Of a stretch of 64,000 nt of DNA, positions 38,801-49,519 are shown piece by piece. Source of the DNA: Aquila chrysaetos chrysaetos (lineage: Eukaryota; Chordata; Aves; Accipitriformes; Accipitridae); the NCBI RefSeq assembly GCF_900496995.4, contig NC_044024.1:18230698-18294697 (forward strand), in the 5' to 3' direction. Each line of letters starts with the position of its first letter. Position 1 is the first letter of the stretch. Both the position numbers and the translations under genes were made by a program. The notes beneath the pieces were generated by a model. It did not search any database. It saw only the letters and a program-made list of their open reading frames with translations, and had not been told where the DNA came from.

Positions 38801-41800
38801 CTTGGCTTGCATCTCACCAGGTAATAGCTGCAAAGCACGAGTTGTGTGAGAGGCCCCAAGCGACTAGCACCATGCCCAGGCCATATGGTGCTTAGGTTTT
38901 GCCTTTAGCTACATGGCCACACCACATATAGGAACAGTGTGTCACACTAGGAGATTTCTTCCGCCATGAATTGAGTAAAATGTAGAAAAGTGAGCTGTCC
39001 CCTCACGGCGGCTGGGCAATTTCTCATCTCCTGAGACCTAAGCTCCAGTAAATGCACTTTTCCACCTGCTTTTGCCCAGTGTTACATGTTTTGCTCTTCG
39101 GAAGGTAATGTTCTATAAAATCTCAATTTTAATTATTGTATTTAATTTTTCTTTTAAGAAAAACACCTTGATCTTCCTTCAGTCAACGCTGATCTCAGTT
39201 AACGTTGGGTAGTTTAAATCATAAAAACCTTTCTCACGGGAGGTTGTGCCCATGTAGCAGTAAAGAGAACTTGGCTCATCAAAATCATGTCACTCACACA
39301 TGGAAGGTAAAAAAGCACTTTGAAGTGGTAATGAAGTAAGTTCCTGCTGCTTAACAGAAAGTTTTGATAAGATCATATTCGTTGGGAGAGTACTTATCAG
39401 AAGAACTGTAATTCATTTTGTAGAAACAAAGATCCCAATGGAAAGTAGTTAGATGGGAAGATCTAGCTGCTCGCCTTCTTAACAAAATGCATCCTCCTTC
39501 CTTCGTGCATATCCTTTGAAGAAGCAGGTGTGGTGGTCCTGAGCCATCTTCCTTCCATCTACATAGTGGCTGTGTTTACTGATGGCTTCAGAGCCAACAG
39601 CAGATTAATAATGTGTTTTTCAGCTTAAGCACAGTGAACCCCTTCGGGCCTTTCAGTCTTTCCTCCTCTGGGAAAAAAATGTACGTTTGCCAGATGAATG
39701 GAGAGCTCTCACTTGTCCCTTGGAAGACTGTGATAGCAATGTCATACTCCTCTCATTCTCCACTCTGTGCTCAAAGTGTCCATGTTCCCCAATTATTGGT
39801 CCTTTTTCTGTATCATCTCATAGATTTTTAACTGAGCTGTCCTTTGTGCTTTCTCTGGGCTCAGTTGAAATATTTTACAGCAGAATTTTTTGAAAAATGC
39901 AGGATAGGTGTCTATCTTATGCCTCACCCTGTTTTGGCCCTGAATATTACTTTATCTGACCTCTATTTTTCAATTTGTCCAGCTTAGTAAACTCTTCTGG
40001 CAGAGTTCTGAAAGCCATCAGACATTTGAGAGTCAGGGCAGCACCCCAGCCCCTCAACCACTTCAAGTCATGCAATCTCTTAGGTAGAGAAAATGATGAA
40101 AGAAACAACAGATGGTAGCTTTCCAGACAACTGAGCCGTTTGTGGAATAATCAGATTTTAAAGAGAGTGAAGCAGTCGGGGTGATTTGGGACAACCAAGA
40201 ACAAACATGGGTAATATGCACAGTGTATTACTAAAAACAGGAGGCAAGAGAGTGAGTTTTAGATTTTTACATACTGATTCTGTTGGTTTTGAGGCTTGAA
40301 AAAAAACCACTGTGGAGATAGTCAAATACTCACTTCAAAGAGAGGGGACAAAATGCCAGGACCTCTCTGCTGTTTCCCAGTACACTATGGCCTGTAAAAT
40401 CCTAGTTTCAGTAACCATATATTGGCTGGTGTGCTACATACGTAGGTGCAGGAAAGCCCCTCGTGATTTCTAAAAAGAAAAGATTAATGTGAACATCAGC
40501 TACTCATGAAAAGTTGACAGGCACAGCTCTCAGAGGTTTTTTTAAGAAAGCACATAATTCTCTAAGGGCCCTAATGGGAGACATTGGATTCCCTGAACGT
40601 GAACGTATCTAGTAGCTGAGAGGGATGTGCTTTTAAGCAACTGGGCATCAACTGTGGCCTCAAACACCAGTGACCGTGGTGCAATGGCATGGACGGGAGA
40701 ACAGTGTTGTCCTTCCACGTCCTTCCCTCCTCCCACGGCCACAGCAGGTTGCTCACACCTCTTCCCAAGGGTCCTTTCTGGGCCCGTCCAAATCCCTGAC
40801 GGACGGCAGAAGTTGAGCTTGCGGGGCGAAGAAGTGGGCTAGCAGCGGCTGTATCTTCTTTAGGTTTCCAAGAAGTGAGCATGGCCGGCTATTTTTCATG
40901 TCCGTCTGGTGCCAGATGGAAAGTCGCGTCTCTGGGAAAAACGCTCCCCCGGTTAACACGAAGAGGTGGCTCAAGTTGTGGTGGGATCGTGGGGCTGCAT
41001 CAGGCATATTCCCAAACACGAGGAGGAGGGCAGCGTCTCAGCTGCTGCACAGGGAGTTTGTCCCCGCAGCAGCCCCGACGGGAGGGAACGGCTTTGTGTC
41101 TCCCGCCTCCGTATTTAATCACAGGGGGAGTCAAGCGGCGGGGGGAGAGCTCACAAATCACGACAGGCATTTTTTGCTCCCACTTCGTGGGTTTGTAGCA
41201 GTGTGACAACTGTTAACAACTTCCTGCTTGGGTAAATTATATCAGGCACCGCTTTGCAAAGGTTGCTGTAATGACATTTTAACAAGAATTTATCCAGGAA
41301 CATTGACACAGAGCGTAAGTAATTGCAATCATACGGTGTCTGTGTCATTGATGGTTTCTGCTATTTTGTAATAACTACTATAATACCATGTATAATTGGA
41401 AAGAAATATAGTATTTTTCTGCTTTCTTAAGAACAAGAATTGGTGCTGAAATAGGGAAGGGTCCCTAAAATCCTGCTGTGTATTCCTGTAAATCTATGTA
41501 GTATGAAATACAATCTTTCTTACCTGATACTGTCTAAACTGATATTGTACCCACGAAACTACTATTGCCTCTGCTCCTGAGGTAAATTTTTGGATATTGG
41601 TATAATAATCTACCATGTAAATCATTCATTGTGTTGGATTTGTAAGAGAAGCAAGACTGACTCTGGACACAAGTATGTCTTGCGTTACTAGTGTATGACT
41701 CCTTATTCTCGAAAGACTCAAGTTAGATTTAAAAAGAAGGAAGATTCCACACTCTCATAAGTCTCCTTTACCAGTATTTGAGAATTCAAAATATACAGGC

Positions 41801-44800
41801 AAGGCAAAGAGCAATTTACCTCGCTTTTGTGGGTCTAGCTTTCCAAATAAATTACACTCATGCTACTGCTTCTGGGAACATCTGCATTTAAATCAATCAC
41901 AATACAGTAATGCTATCTGCCAATAATATACCTTCTCTTTTTCCAGGGAAAGCATGTCTGGTGTGTGTCAGTTAAAGGAGGTCACTGAAAAAAAAAAATA
42001 AAAAAATGCTAAGGCAGGAATGAAAGCAATATCACTTAACCTAGAATAACTGAATATTGCTCAACTGGACCCGAGTCAGACCAATCCTTCTCACCCAAAA
42101 AGAACCCAGTAGGCTGAATACTGCTTCTGACCTGTGTCTCAGTTTTTTTATCTACCTTGAGCCTTTATAGGTGAATTTATTTTTAAGGAAAGGTTAGCAG
42201 ATGAACTGACTCCCACATAACAGAGTGTACCTCTTGTCAAACCTGACAGTAGAAGTGAGTAATAAATACCTGTTGATTTTTTTTTTTCCCACAGGCATCA
42301 GGGTTACGTTTATACCTACCGAGTGTCCAAGACAGAAGCTGGGTCCTGGAGTGCTGAGGTGTGTAATTCTTTCTCTTCTGTAAATTTCTACATCCTGTTT
42401 GATGTTAGTATTGATTTAATGAAATATATTCAAATTATTCATGTTTCTGCATAGTCTGACTTTCATCGAAGGTAATCGATCTTGAGTGCGTCCATCACTA
42501 AGATGTCTCGGTGCCACTTCTGACAGTCTTGAACTCATAAATTAATTCCCTGTTACATTTCAGCTGTTGCATAATGCAATAGTGCATTATTTTGCATCAT
42601 TTTAAATGGCAAAAATATTGTGTTTCTATAATTTGACAAGCACAATCAGTTCCCTTCTATCCCACGTACCATTAATCTCAGAATATTTAAGGAAATTATT
42701 TTCAATCATCTACAGTGTTTTAAAGTTAATTTCTCTCCAGATTAATTCATCATGGGTGTAAAACATATATAGGGTAGCCAAAGCTTGATGCGAAATATAT
42801 TTTCACCCATGTGATAAGAAATTCAAGTGTATAACAGCACCATTTGCGATACAGACAACTATTTGGGTTGATGGAATTGGGATGCTAACCTGTATTTCTT
42901 TTATGAAGGTCTTGTTCTTTGGATGTACTCTGTGTATTAATTCATAATTAGCTTTCTGTTTGCACATTAATGAACACTGATTACAAGCATTAAATCATTT
43001 CTAGACAGGCATAATTCCTTGGCCGTTATTATAATAGAAGTGGTTGCAGTTCTCTGGAAGACAAGGCTGATTCCTGGGGTTACTCAGAAGCAGACTGGGG
43101 AGTAAAAGTGACTCACATTACTGTGGAGTAAATAATTATCCGTGTCATCCTTGGGAACGGTACCCAGGAAGAATTCACTCATTCGTTCCTGTAAGGCATC
43201 GGGAGCACCCTGTAGATTCGCACTGCCCAGGCAGGAGGGTTTCTGAGACGTGGTGGGGCTGGGCGAGCACTGGTGTCTCCCGAAGGATGCCGGGACCCCC
43301 AGGGACCTCCACCTGCGGAGGATAATTCCCTGAGCGAGGCTGCAGCCTGCTTTGGCCCCAGGTAACGTCAGTGCCTGCAGTGAGGTTTTTCTGGTGTTAT
43401 ATGGGCCTGCTACAACTCCTCCCCCATGACCTCCACTGGCTTCCTACGCGTGGGTCTTGGGCTTTCCCTCGCTGTGTTTTAGGCAAACCTTATCTGTGTT
43501 TCACAGCGTAGGTGTCCTGAAGGCCCAGGACTCTCAATACATCCTCTGCAGGGAAAGGTGCTAGCTACAGACCCATGATACCAATCCTTCCTTTAAGCAA
43601 ACAGAAACCTTTAAGTAAAGGTTGCTAAGACCACGCTGGCCTCAGCTGTTCGAAACAGCAGTCTAAATCCAAGTTATCCCCACGAAATGTGCCTCCAAGG
43701 CCAAAACAGGCTCCAGCTGCAGCTGGTGCTTTCCTGTGTCTGCTTCCTTCCCTGTGGCTGGTTCGTCTCTGAGCAAGCTCGGGTCGCACCCATCTTTCAA
43801 GGACGAGGTGGGGAAATTAAACCAATGCTGGTAAAATCCCAGGCAGTGTAAAGTCTCCAGCTGGTGCCAGTGAGGCCAGATTTAGCCCATGACTGCTGGG
43901 TGAGCACGGTGTCCTCGGGTGGGACTATGCCGGCAGGACCTGTGCTTGTCCTCCCATGGCTTTGGTGGGGAGGAGTTATTACGAGAATGCCCTGAAAAAT
44001 TTAACAGAAACATTGGATTTTTGATTAAAAGCAGACACAGTTTCATTTCACAGTGTTTGAAAAGATGCTAATATAGAAAGATAGAAAAACTCCCACTTTC
44101 AATAAATAGGTAACGTTTTGCTGCTGCCTTTGTACAAGAGATAGACAGGAATACTCAATGAACATGTAAGCCAGTATTGAATGCTCAGAAAAAGGCTTGC
44201 AAAGAGGCTGTCCATGCCTGAATTTAGTGGTGTAAGGACTCCCCCTCCCCGGTAAGTGCTAGGTAGCTCTCTAGATTGTCTTGATGGTATTTCCAGGCTG
44301 GAAGTATCTTACCGATAACTCCAGGCTGGATGTTAAATCACAGGCTGCAATAAATCAGGGTCAGAAATAGCGAACGATCACTTGGGAATTTGCCTAATAA
44401 GTACGGCAGGCTCTGGGTTTCTCTTGTAGTGATTAAGAAATCATCCCTCTTCCAGCCTTATATCACCACACTGCTGGAAACCACTCAGTGCGGGGAGGCC
44501 ACGATGCCCCAGGGGAAGGAGGAGAGCGGTACAGCTCATATTGACTCATTTTTAGTTGGCACATCAGAGGGTCCAAGTGAAGGGCTGGCTCCTTCCCTGG
44601 GGTGTGTGTGCATGTCTGAGGACAAGGCTGCCGTGCCAGCGCCCTGAGCCCCGCACAGACGCTCAGCACCCAGCATCCCCTCTCACCTCTCACCCTTTGT
44701 CTTCGCAGACGGCACCCGGGGTCCACCGGAGGCATTTTCGGAAAGTGCACAACCTCATTTCAGCCTTCCAGAAACCCGACCAAGGCATCGTAACACCCCT

Positions 44801-45246
44801 GCAGCACCCAGTCGTCAACCACGCGAAAGCCAAATACCCCCCAGGTACTCGTGGGGCGCAGGGAGCCTCGGCTGCGGCTGAGCAGAGCCCTCCACAGTGG
44901 CGGGGATGGAGGTCTTAGATTTATTTTCATCTTTGACCTGAACTAGCCAGCAGGGTGGCATTGCCAAAAATAGGCCCTAACTTTGCTACGGCGTGATTGA
45001 AATGCTGGCACTCAGGTACTCATTAGGGATAGGGCCTGTCAATGTGATGAGAAAATGGATTTTGAATATGTATTCCTGAGTGCTATACTGGCAGTGGTTA
45101 CCCTCCCTCCCCAACGCCCTCGCTCTTGCAGGTACGAACCTTCTGATCTGTCCATTTTCTTGCAGCGTTCATCCTTTTATATATCTTTGTGATTATTTTT
45201 CTTAGGGAGAAATGAAGGCCATGGCTTCCACCTGCAACCATCATGA
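29726..45246 (+). CDS. SH2D1A: SH2D1A (SAP) gene, coding span of four exons
   Basis: Spliced coding region for the SLAM-associated protein, a single-SH2-domain cytosolic adaptor. In the known family it binds tyrosine motifs in SLAM receptor tails and recruits the kinase Fyn. Joining 29726-29862, 42295-42358, 44709-44844 and 45206-45246 gives about 125 residues (human 128). Seen in the sequence: the phosphotyrosine-binding arginine in SYLLRDSES (residue 32), the TYRVS strand, the GSWSAE turn, and FRK with arginine 78, the residue that contacts the Fyn SH3 domain. Through residue 112 the length equals the human protein with no gaps. Splice phases agree at every junction. The start has a strong Kozak context (A at -3, G at +4). 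The gene converges on TENM1, as in human Xq25. The tail after residue 112 is uncertain because three acceptors compete for exon 4. Confidence 0.93.
29863..42294 (+). other. SH2D1A intron 1
   Basis: A 12.4-kb intron, GT at 29863 to AG at 42294. Most of it is AT-rich with no coding content. It includes a 16-A run (32285-32300), a T-rich GTTTTT repeat (32779-32808), a GC-rich patch at 36280-36600, a 24-bp tandem duplication at 36674-36721 and a second GC-rich patch at 40640-41160. I recognise no embedded gene or intact transposon. The stretch 31700-32000 has faint LINE-like wording but is too decayed to call. Confidence 0.85.
36674..36721 (+). repeat. 24-bp tandem duplication in SH2D1A intron 1
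   Basis: Two adjacent 24-bp units, each starting GTAGTACTCATCTCC and differing at only a few positions near the end. Confidence 0.85.
42295..42358 (+). CDS. SH2D1A: SH2D1A coding exon 2
   Basis: A 64-nt exon completing codon 46 and encoding residues 47-67 ([11 protein letters not shown]...GSWSAE). This covers the central SH2 beta strands, including threonine 53 and arginine 55 in the peptide-binding groove of the known SAP structure. The acceptor is strong, with a long T tract ending TTTCCCACAG at 42294. The donor is GAG|GTGTGT at 42359. It is too short to stand out as an open frame and was found by looking for the missing SH2 segment. Human SAP has YHGYIYTYRVS here. Confidence 0.95.
42359..44708 (+). 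other. SH2D1A intron 2
   Basis: A 2.35-kb intron, GT at 42359 to AG at 44708. The first half is AT-rich. A GC-rich stretch at 43190-43480 contains an exon-like block ending CCCCAG|GTAACG, but no frame in it is recognisable. Nothing else is supported. Confidence 0.85.
44709..44844 (+). CDS. SH2D1A: SH2D1A coding exon 3
   Basis: A 136-nt exon encoding residues 68-112 plus the first base of codon 113. It starts [12 protein letters not shown] after the acceptor CTTCGCAG and contains arginine 78 of the Fyn-binding surface. It continues through [14 protein letters not shown], the C-terminal SH2 helix that is nearly invariant in the family. The following segment ([12 protein letters not shown]) differs from the mammalian PVEKKSSARSTQ, so divergence is confined to the region after the SH2 fold. 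The donor is CCAG|GTACTC at 44845. Reading through the donor would add about 23 alanine- and glycine-rich residues before a stop at 44918. Confidence 0.94.
44845..45205 (+). other. SH2D1A intron 3
   Basis: A short intron (about 360 nt) between exon 3 and the last exon. It contains a second good acceptor (TCCATTTTCTTGCAG, AG at 45164-45165) 40 nt upstream of the one used in the primary model, so its 3' boundary is ambiguous. Confidence 0.6.
45206..45246 (+). CDS. SH2D1A: SH2D1A last coding exon (acceptor uncertain)
   Basis: Probable terminal coding exon. With the acceptor TTTTTCTTAG ending at 45205, codon 113 becomes Gly as in human, followed by [12 protein letters not shown] and a TGA ending at 45246 (about 125 residues in total). 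Two other acceptors fit the same phase. One ends at 45165 (TTTTCTTGCAG) and gives a very hydrophobic tail stopping at 45215. The other ends at 45209 and gives a tail ending HEDIYPSVT with its stop at 45271. None aligns convincingly with the human tail, so the exact ends are open, although a final exon is expected here by gene structure. Confidence 0.45.
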
Positions 45247-45700
45247 AGACATTTACCCAAGTGTGACATAACCATATCTTCCAATGTCTCCTCTAGTCCG
45301 TGCTCTAGAACAGAATGATTTATATGATAGTTAATACAACTCCATGAGTTTTCTTGTAACATTTGCAGAAATGTGTATTTGATAGAATTTCTAGCTCAAA
45401 ATTTTGAAGTTTTAAGTTTCAGAATGTTTTGAATTTAGTTTTTTTTTTTTTTTTCTGAGAGGATAAAAAAATATCAACTAGTAAATAGTGTAATGTCTTT
45501 TTTTTCTTTTTGTACTCTCAAGTGCAAAATATTTTTCACTTCAAGATTAGTTCCTAATTAATAATCAGTTACTAATTTTTTTACATTACTTAACTTTGGA
45601 CTCTGCTTTGCTTTGTTCTGGTTGGCATTTATGCACAACTGGGCAAGTCCCCTTTTATAGCCTTCAGAAAATTGCTTACATTAAAGTGCCCTTGCCTTGG
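45247..45700 (+). other. SH2D1A: SH2D1A probable 3' UTR
   Basis: AT-rich non-coding sequence between the SH2D1A stop and the best poly(A) site. It contains a run of 16 T at 45439-45454 and several ATTT-rich stretches, and no coding signal on either strand. Its extent is inferred from the poly(A) signal. If the signal at 45985 is used instead, the UTR is about 300 nt longer. Confidence 0.6.
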
Positions 45701-45717
45701 GTGGGCTGTGTGTCTGT
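45680..45717 (+). terminator. SH2D1A poly(A) signal ATTAAA plus GT-rich element
   Basis: ATTAAA at 45680-45685 is followed 15-30 nt later by a GT-rich tract (GGGTGGGCTGTGTGTCTGT, near 45700-45717). That is the arrangement expected around a vertebrate cleavage site, which would fall near 45695-45702. A canonical AATAAA at 45985-45990 with T-rich DNA after it is a plausible distal alternative. Confidence 0.6.
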
Positions 45718-47778
45718 CATTCACACAGTTCCTAAAGGCATTCCAGAAGTGGCACCATGAGGATCCCCACTAACAAATTTTCCATCACACCAGCCACTCT
45801 GCCCTGTAACTCAGCAGAACTGGCCATCACTGCCTGGGTGTACAAAATCTGTAGTTTGCACAGCTGATCGAAAGCTTAAGCAGTGCACTGAGTAACTGAG
45901 ATCAACCAGTGGAGAACATGGTTCTTTTTGCTTTTAGATATTCTCTGTACTTGAAACAAATCACCCCTGCATACAATTTTAAAAAATAAATTATTTTTGC
46001 ATGACAGTTTCTCTGCTTTTCTTTACCTATCCATGTATGTTTCCACGCTACTGCTGGGCTTCTGGAGGAGAGGTTTGAAACTACAGGACTCATCAGCTGT
46101 GCAGGGTTAGCTTGTGGCTACTGGAGAACTCAAAGTACGTGCCGTTTACACGCGGGGTTTAACAAGCATGATGACGCTGTCCCGGCAGACAGTAGGAAAC
46201 ACTTTTGAACAGACTGGCTGTCCTCCAGCCCTCTTGTTTTAGGAGATATAGTACTGGATCTGCACTGCAGCCAAAGGGTGGTAGACATGTTCTGGGCTCC
46301 CTCTGTGTGGGTTTCTGCCAGGCAGGCTTGCGTGAGCTCCTGTGAGCTTTGGGAGGGGACCCAGCCCTGGCCCAGCCTTGTTTGCGTGCGCTCAGTCTGC
46401 GAGGGGGATGCATCTGGTCTGGCTGGGAGGTTTGTGCCACCGTTAGTCAGCCTTCAGCCTGCACGAGTGGTCCTGACTATCGAAAGAATGGGATTCTCCC
46501 GTGCTCCCTTCCAAAGCACAAGACTAACAGTGATTGCAAATGGACTACAAAAATACATATATTTAAAAAAACCCCCAACTCTTAAACATTGTACAGCCAC
46601 CTTTGGATTGCTCTGGTTAAATGTTTCATGCCTATACTTCTAACTTCTGCATGGCTTGGAAGGCCGGAAACGTTTCCTAAGAAGGAAAGAGGCTTTTTCC
46701 AGAAACACCAGGCTACAGGCTCAGGAGGACAAAACCGACCAAATTCCACGAGACACGGCCATCCATGGCTCGGTGGCACAGCAAAAGGCACTGCAGCTGC
46801 TGGGGGCTGGCGGTGGCTCTCGAGGCAGCAGCTGCCTCCCTGCAATAGCCCCAGTGCGTGTATTTGTATCTGCATAGAGGATACTTAGATGGGGAACACT
46901 CCTTCACCAGTATGTTAAAAAAAACCTCCACCCATAATCTACTTAATTGTTGGGGGATCCTGCCTTGTTTTCACCTCACTAAAGGCAAGTGGGATGCGAA
47001 CAGTGACAGAGCTAAATGGGCTGCAAGTGCAGGATTCAGCAAGGTTAGGATGCTCTGAGCAGCATTTGATAAGGCTGGAAGGTTTAGCTTTATTTTTTTT
47101 CCTGTACAAGCAGCTATGTATGTGTGTTTGTGTGTGAGTGAGACCCAGTGCAAGCAATGGAACATTTTCCGTGAAGTACAACATGTTCGCTGCAAACCAG
47201 CAATGGGAATAAACGCAATAAATAAACAGCCTCATGGTAACAGGGACCGGTAGGCAATACTGTTGCAAAGTTGTGACAATTTTAGTTCATGACTCAGTTT
47301 CTGTCTAAATGAAGGCCAAATTTCATTCGCGGTGAAATGTCCTATCCCCCCCAACTAGTCACATCATATTTTACGCTGTGTGCGCATGCGTTGCTTTATG
47401 CCTCCTTGTTACATATGCTCGTTGGTTGTAACAAGGGTCTTATCTTAATACAGTGCCATACAGTGGCAGATCTAGCATGATTTACTCTTTAATAAAATAT
47501 TTAAAAGCCGTTTTTTTTAATCGTTACATAATTCAGCAAATGCCAGCCATAAAGGCGCTGAACTGCCCGCCGCCGGCACAGAGCGCAACATCCGCAGCAC
47601 CGCCTGCTTTGCTGTCACTTATGCCCGTTGAATCTTTCCCTTCTCCTCTGCACCTTAAAGGTTTTCCCGGCTTGCTGCGCATCTGTGGCGGCTGGTCCCT
47701 GGCCGTTCCTCTCCGGCTTTGTGCTCCTGCGAACCATCCTTCCCCGAAACCAACCGACCTGCTGGGTGCTGGCAGAGA

Positions 47779-47802
47779 GTGTGTGTGTGTGTGTGTGTGT
47801 GT
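47779..47802. repeat. (GT)12 microsatellite
   Basis: Twelve uninterrupted GT units in the SH2D1A-TENM1 spacer. Confidence 0.95.
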
Positions 47803-48009
47803 CCCCAGGCTTCCCAGGGAGCCCTTTTGCTTTCTAAGTGCTGGGTCTAAACTCCTGGTTTACCTGGCCTCTCCTGGGAGCAGGAAAGAGTGTGCTTGGA
47901 AATGGTCCGTGGCAGATGATTGCACCGTGGTGGGGATAAATGCAGTGGGAAGCCCTTTGCCCAAGGGCTGTTTCCTATAGGAATGTCCTATTGACTTCAA
48001 GCAAAGGCT

Positions 48010-48058
48010 GAGGCTGTCAGTGCTGCATGTGCAAACCCGGAGGCTGTCAGTGCTGCGT
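48010..48058 (+). repeat. 30-bp-period direct repeat
   Basis: The word GAGGCTGTCAGTGCTGC occurs twice, 30 bp apart, with diverged sequence between the copies. Confidence 0.8.
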
Positions 48059-48529
48059 GGCACAGGAGCAGCAGCCGCGCGTCCGCTCTGCAGCGCAGTG
48101 AGCTGAGGATAACTGGTTTGACTATGGATGACTCCAGCAGTGCGTTGTTCTCCTAAAAAATACATAAAATAGACCGGAAGATGCCATTTTTGTTTAAAGC
48201 CGAGAATGTCGTTTCAGTTTCTGATGTAAATTATTAAGACAGAGGCTTGTTTGTGTTGTTTCTTTTGGGTACCTCAGGGTCTGGAATTGCTGTAGGCTTA
48301 AACAAGGTGGAAACAGAGGGAGAGGCTCACGGTATCTGTGGGACAAGGAGTCGATGTTTGGTCATGGGACCAGCAATATGGAAATTATACAGATTTCATG
48401 CACTGTCTTGGGTGTGAAGAGCTACGCCTCATTTTTAGAGAGCAGCAGCTGCATTTTATGGGCATGACTTCCCAGGTAATGTCTGTATCACCTGCTTCTT
48501 CCTTCCCACCACCCCTGCTGGGCTGCAGC

Positions 48530-48830
48530 CACGGGGGGACGCAGCCCCTCGCTGCTGCGCTTGCTCTGCCCAGTCCCCCCCAGCCCTCCCGCTGCCCCTC
48601 CCCTGGGTGCCGCAGCGCTGGCTCTGACGGCTGATTTTGCAGCTCGGCGTGGGGACTCTGCGTCCCCTGCCCCGGCCCTCCCCGCTCTGCCTTGTCCCCA
48701 GCAAAGGCAACGCCGCTCCTCTGCAGCGACTAATCCTGCTACGGCTCTGGTTTTGTCTCCGCTAAGCCCTCCCCTACTTCCCGGCTACGGCCGTGACAGA
48801 CCTCCCGCAGCACTAAATCAATACCATCTC
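48530..48830 (-). promoter_or_regulatory. G-rich (- strand) tract beyond the TENM1 poly(A) site
   Basis: The + strand is C-rich, so the TENM1 nascent RNA would be G-rich about 0.9 kb after its poly(A) site. At 48575-48603 five C runs (C7, C3, C3, C4, C4) define a potential G-quadruplex on the - strand. G-rich tracts of this kind are known to pause RNA polymerase II and aid termination; that role here is inference. Confidence 0.35.
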
Positions 48831-49479
48831 CCAGGCTGGTTTTCCTCCCTTTTCTACTAGAGCACCCCTTTGGCCTTGCTTTCTTCTTATCCATCCAGCA
48901 CAGCTCTTGCAGCCTCAGCCCTCACGTTGGGTTATTGCCCAACCCAGCTGCTCCGATCTATTTTTCACCATGTAACCTTTTCTTTAGCCTTAAACACTGC
49001 TTCTGCCCCTCTGGTTTACCGTCTCTTCCTCTCTGCTGCACGTGCCGGGCTTTTTATTTTTCCTCACGCGCACACTTTTGATACACACAGTCGTTCATCA
49101 TCATCTCTTTGAGGCAGCTCCACAGAACATGCAGGTACTTAAACTTTGCTCCTCATCCCCTACCACCACCGTCGACTTCACCCACTCGGTTCTTGGGAGC
49201 GCGAAGGCATTTAGCAGATTTTTTTTTTTTTTTTCTGTCTCACATTTGTTCTGATGAAATGTAATAACCTGTGCACAGAAACTGCCTGTGATTTCAGCTG
49301 CAGTGAAACCTGCAGAGTTATATGCATGCACTTTGGTGAATCGGAAGTAAAATTAAATCTTGCTAGCAACCCCCTGCCCCCCAACTTTTGAATCAACCAA
49401 TATTGTCTGAAGCCCTTATTTAGCTGTATGGAAGCACCTTCTACTGACACGACCAGAACATCCCAAATACATGGTGTAA

Positions 49480-49519
49480 ACAAAGACAATGTCACACACC
49501 ATCAGTTTGCACCTTTATT
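49480..49519 (-). terminator. TENM1 poly(A) signal AATAAA plus GT-rich element
   Basis: On the - strand AATAAA (49519-49514) is followed 13 nt later by GGTGTGTGACATTGTCTTTG, a classic GU/U-rich downstream element. Cleavage is expected near 49501. It lies about 4.47 kb after the stop codon. Confidence 0.65.

Larger units (their letters stand above)
45701..49480. other. SH2D1A-TENM1 intergenic spacer
   Basis: About 3.8 kb between the inferred ends of two convergent genes. It holds a (GT)12 microsatellite, a 30-bp-period direct repeat near 48010-48058, GC-rich stretches at 47550-47760 and 48530-48830, and a T run at 49219-49234. No gene, tRNA or transposon is recognised. Confidence 0.75.

Noticed and set aside
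43190-43480. Exon-like GC-rich block in SH2D1A intron 2
   Set aside because: It has an acceptable donor, but no frame continues the SH2 domain. Exons 2 and 3 join in phase without it.
47453-47980. A 175-codon + strand frame in the intergenic spacer
   Set aside because: It runs through a GT microsatellite (translating to a VCVCVC run) and GC-rich non-coding DNA, and contains no domain.
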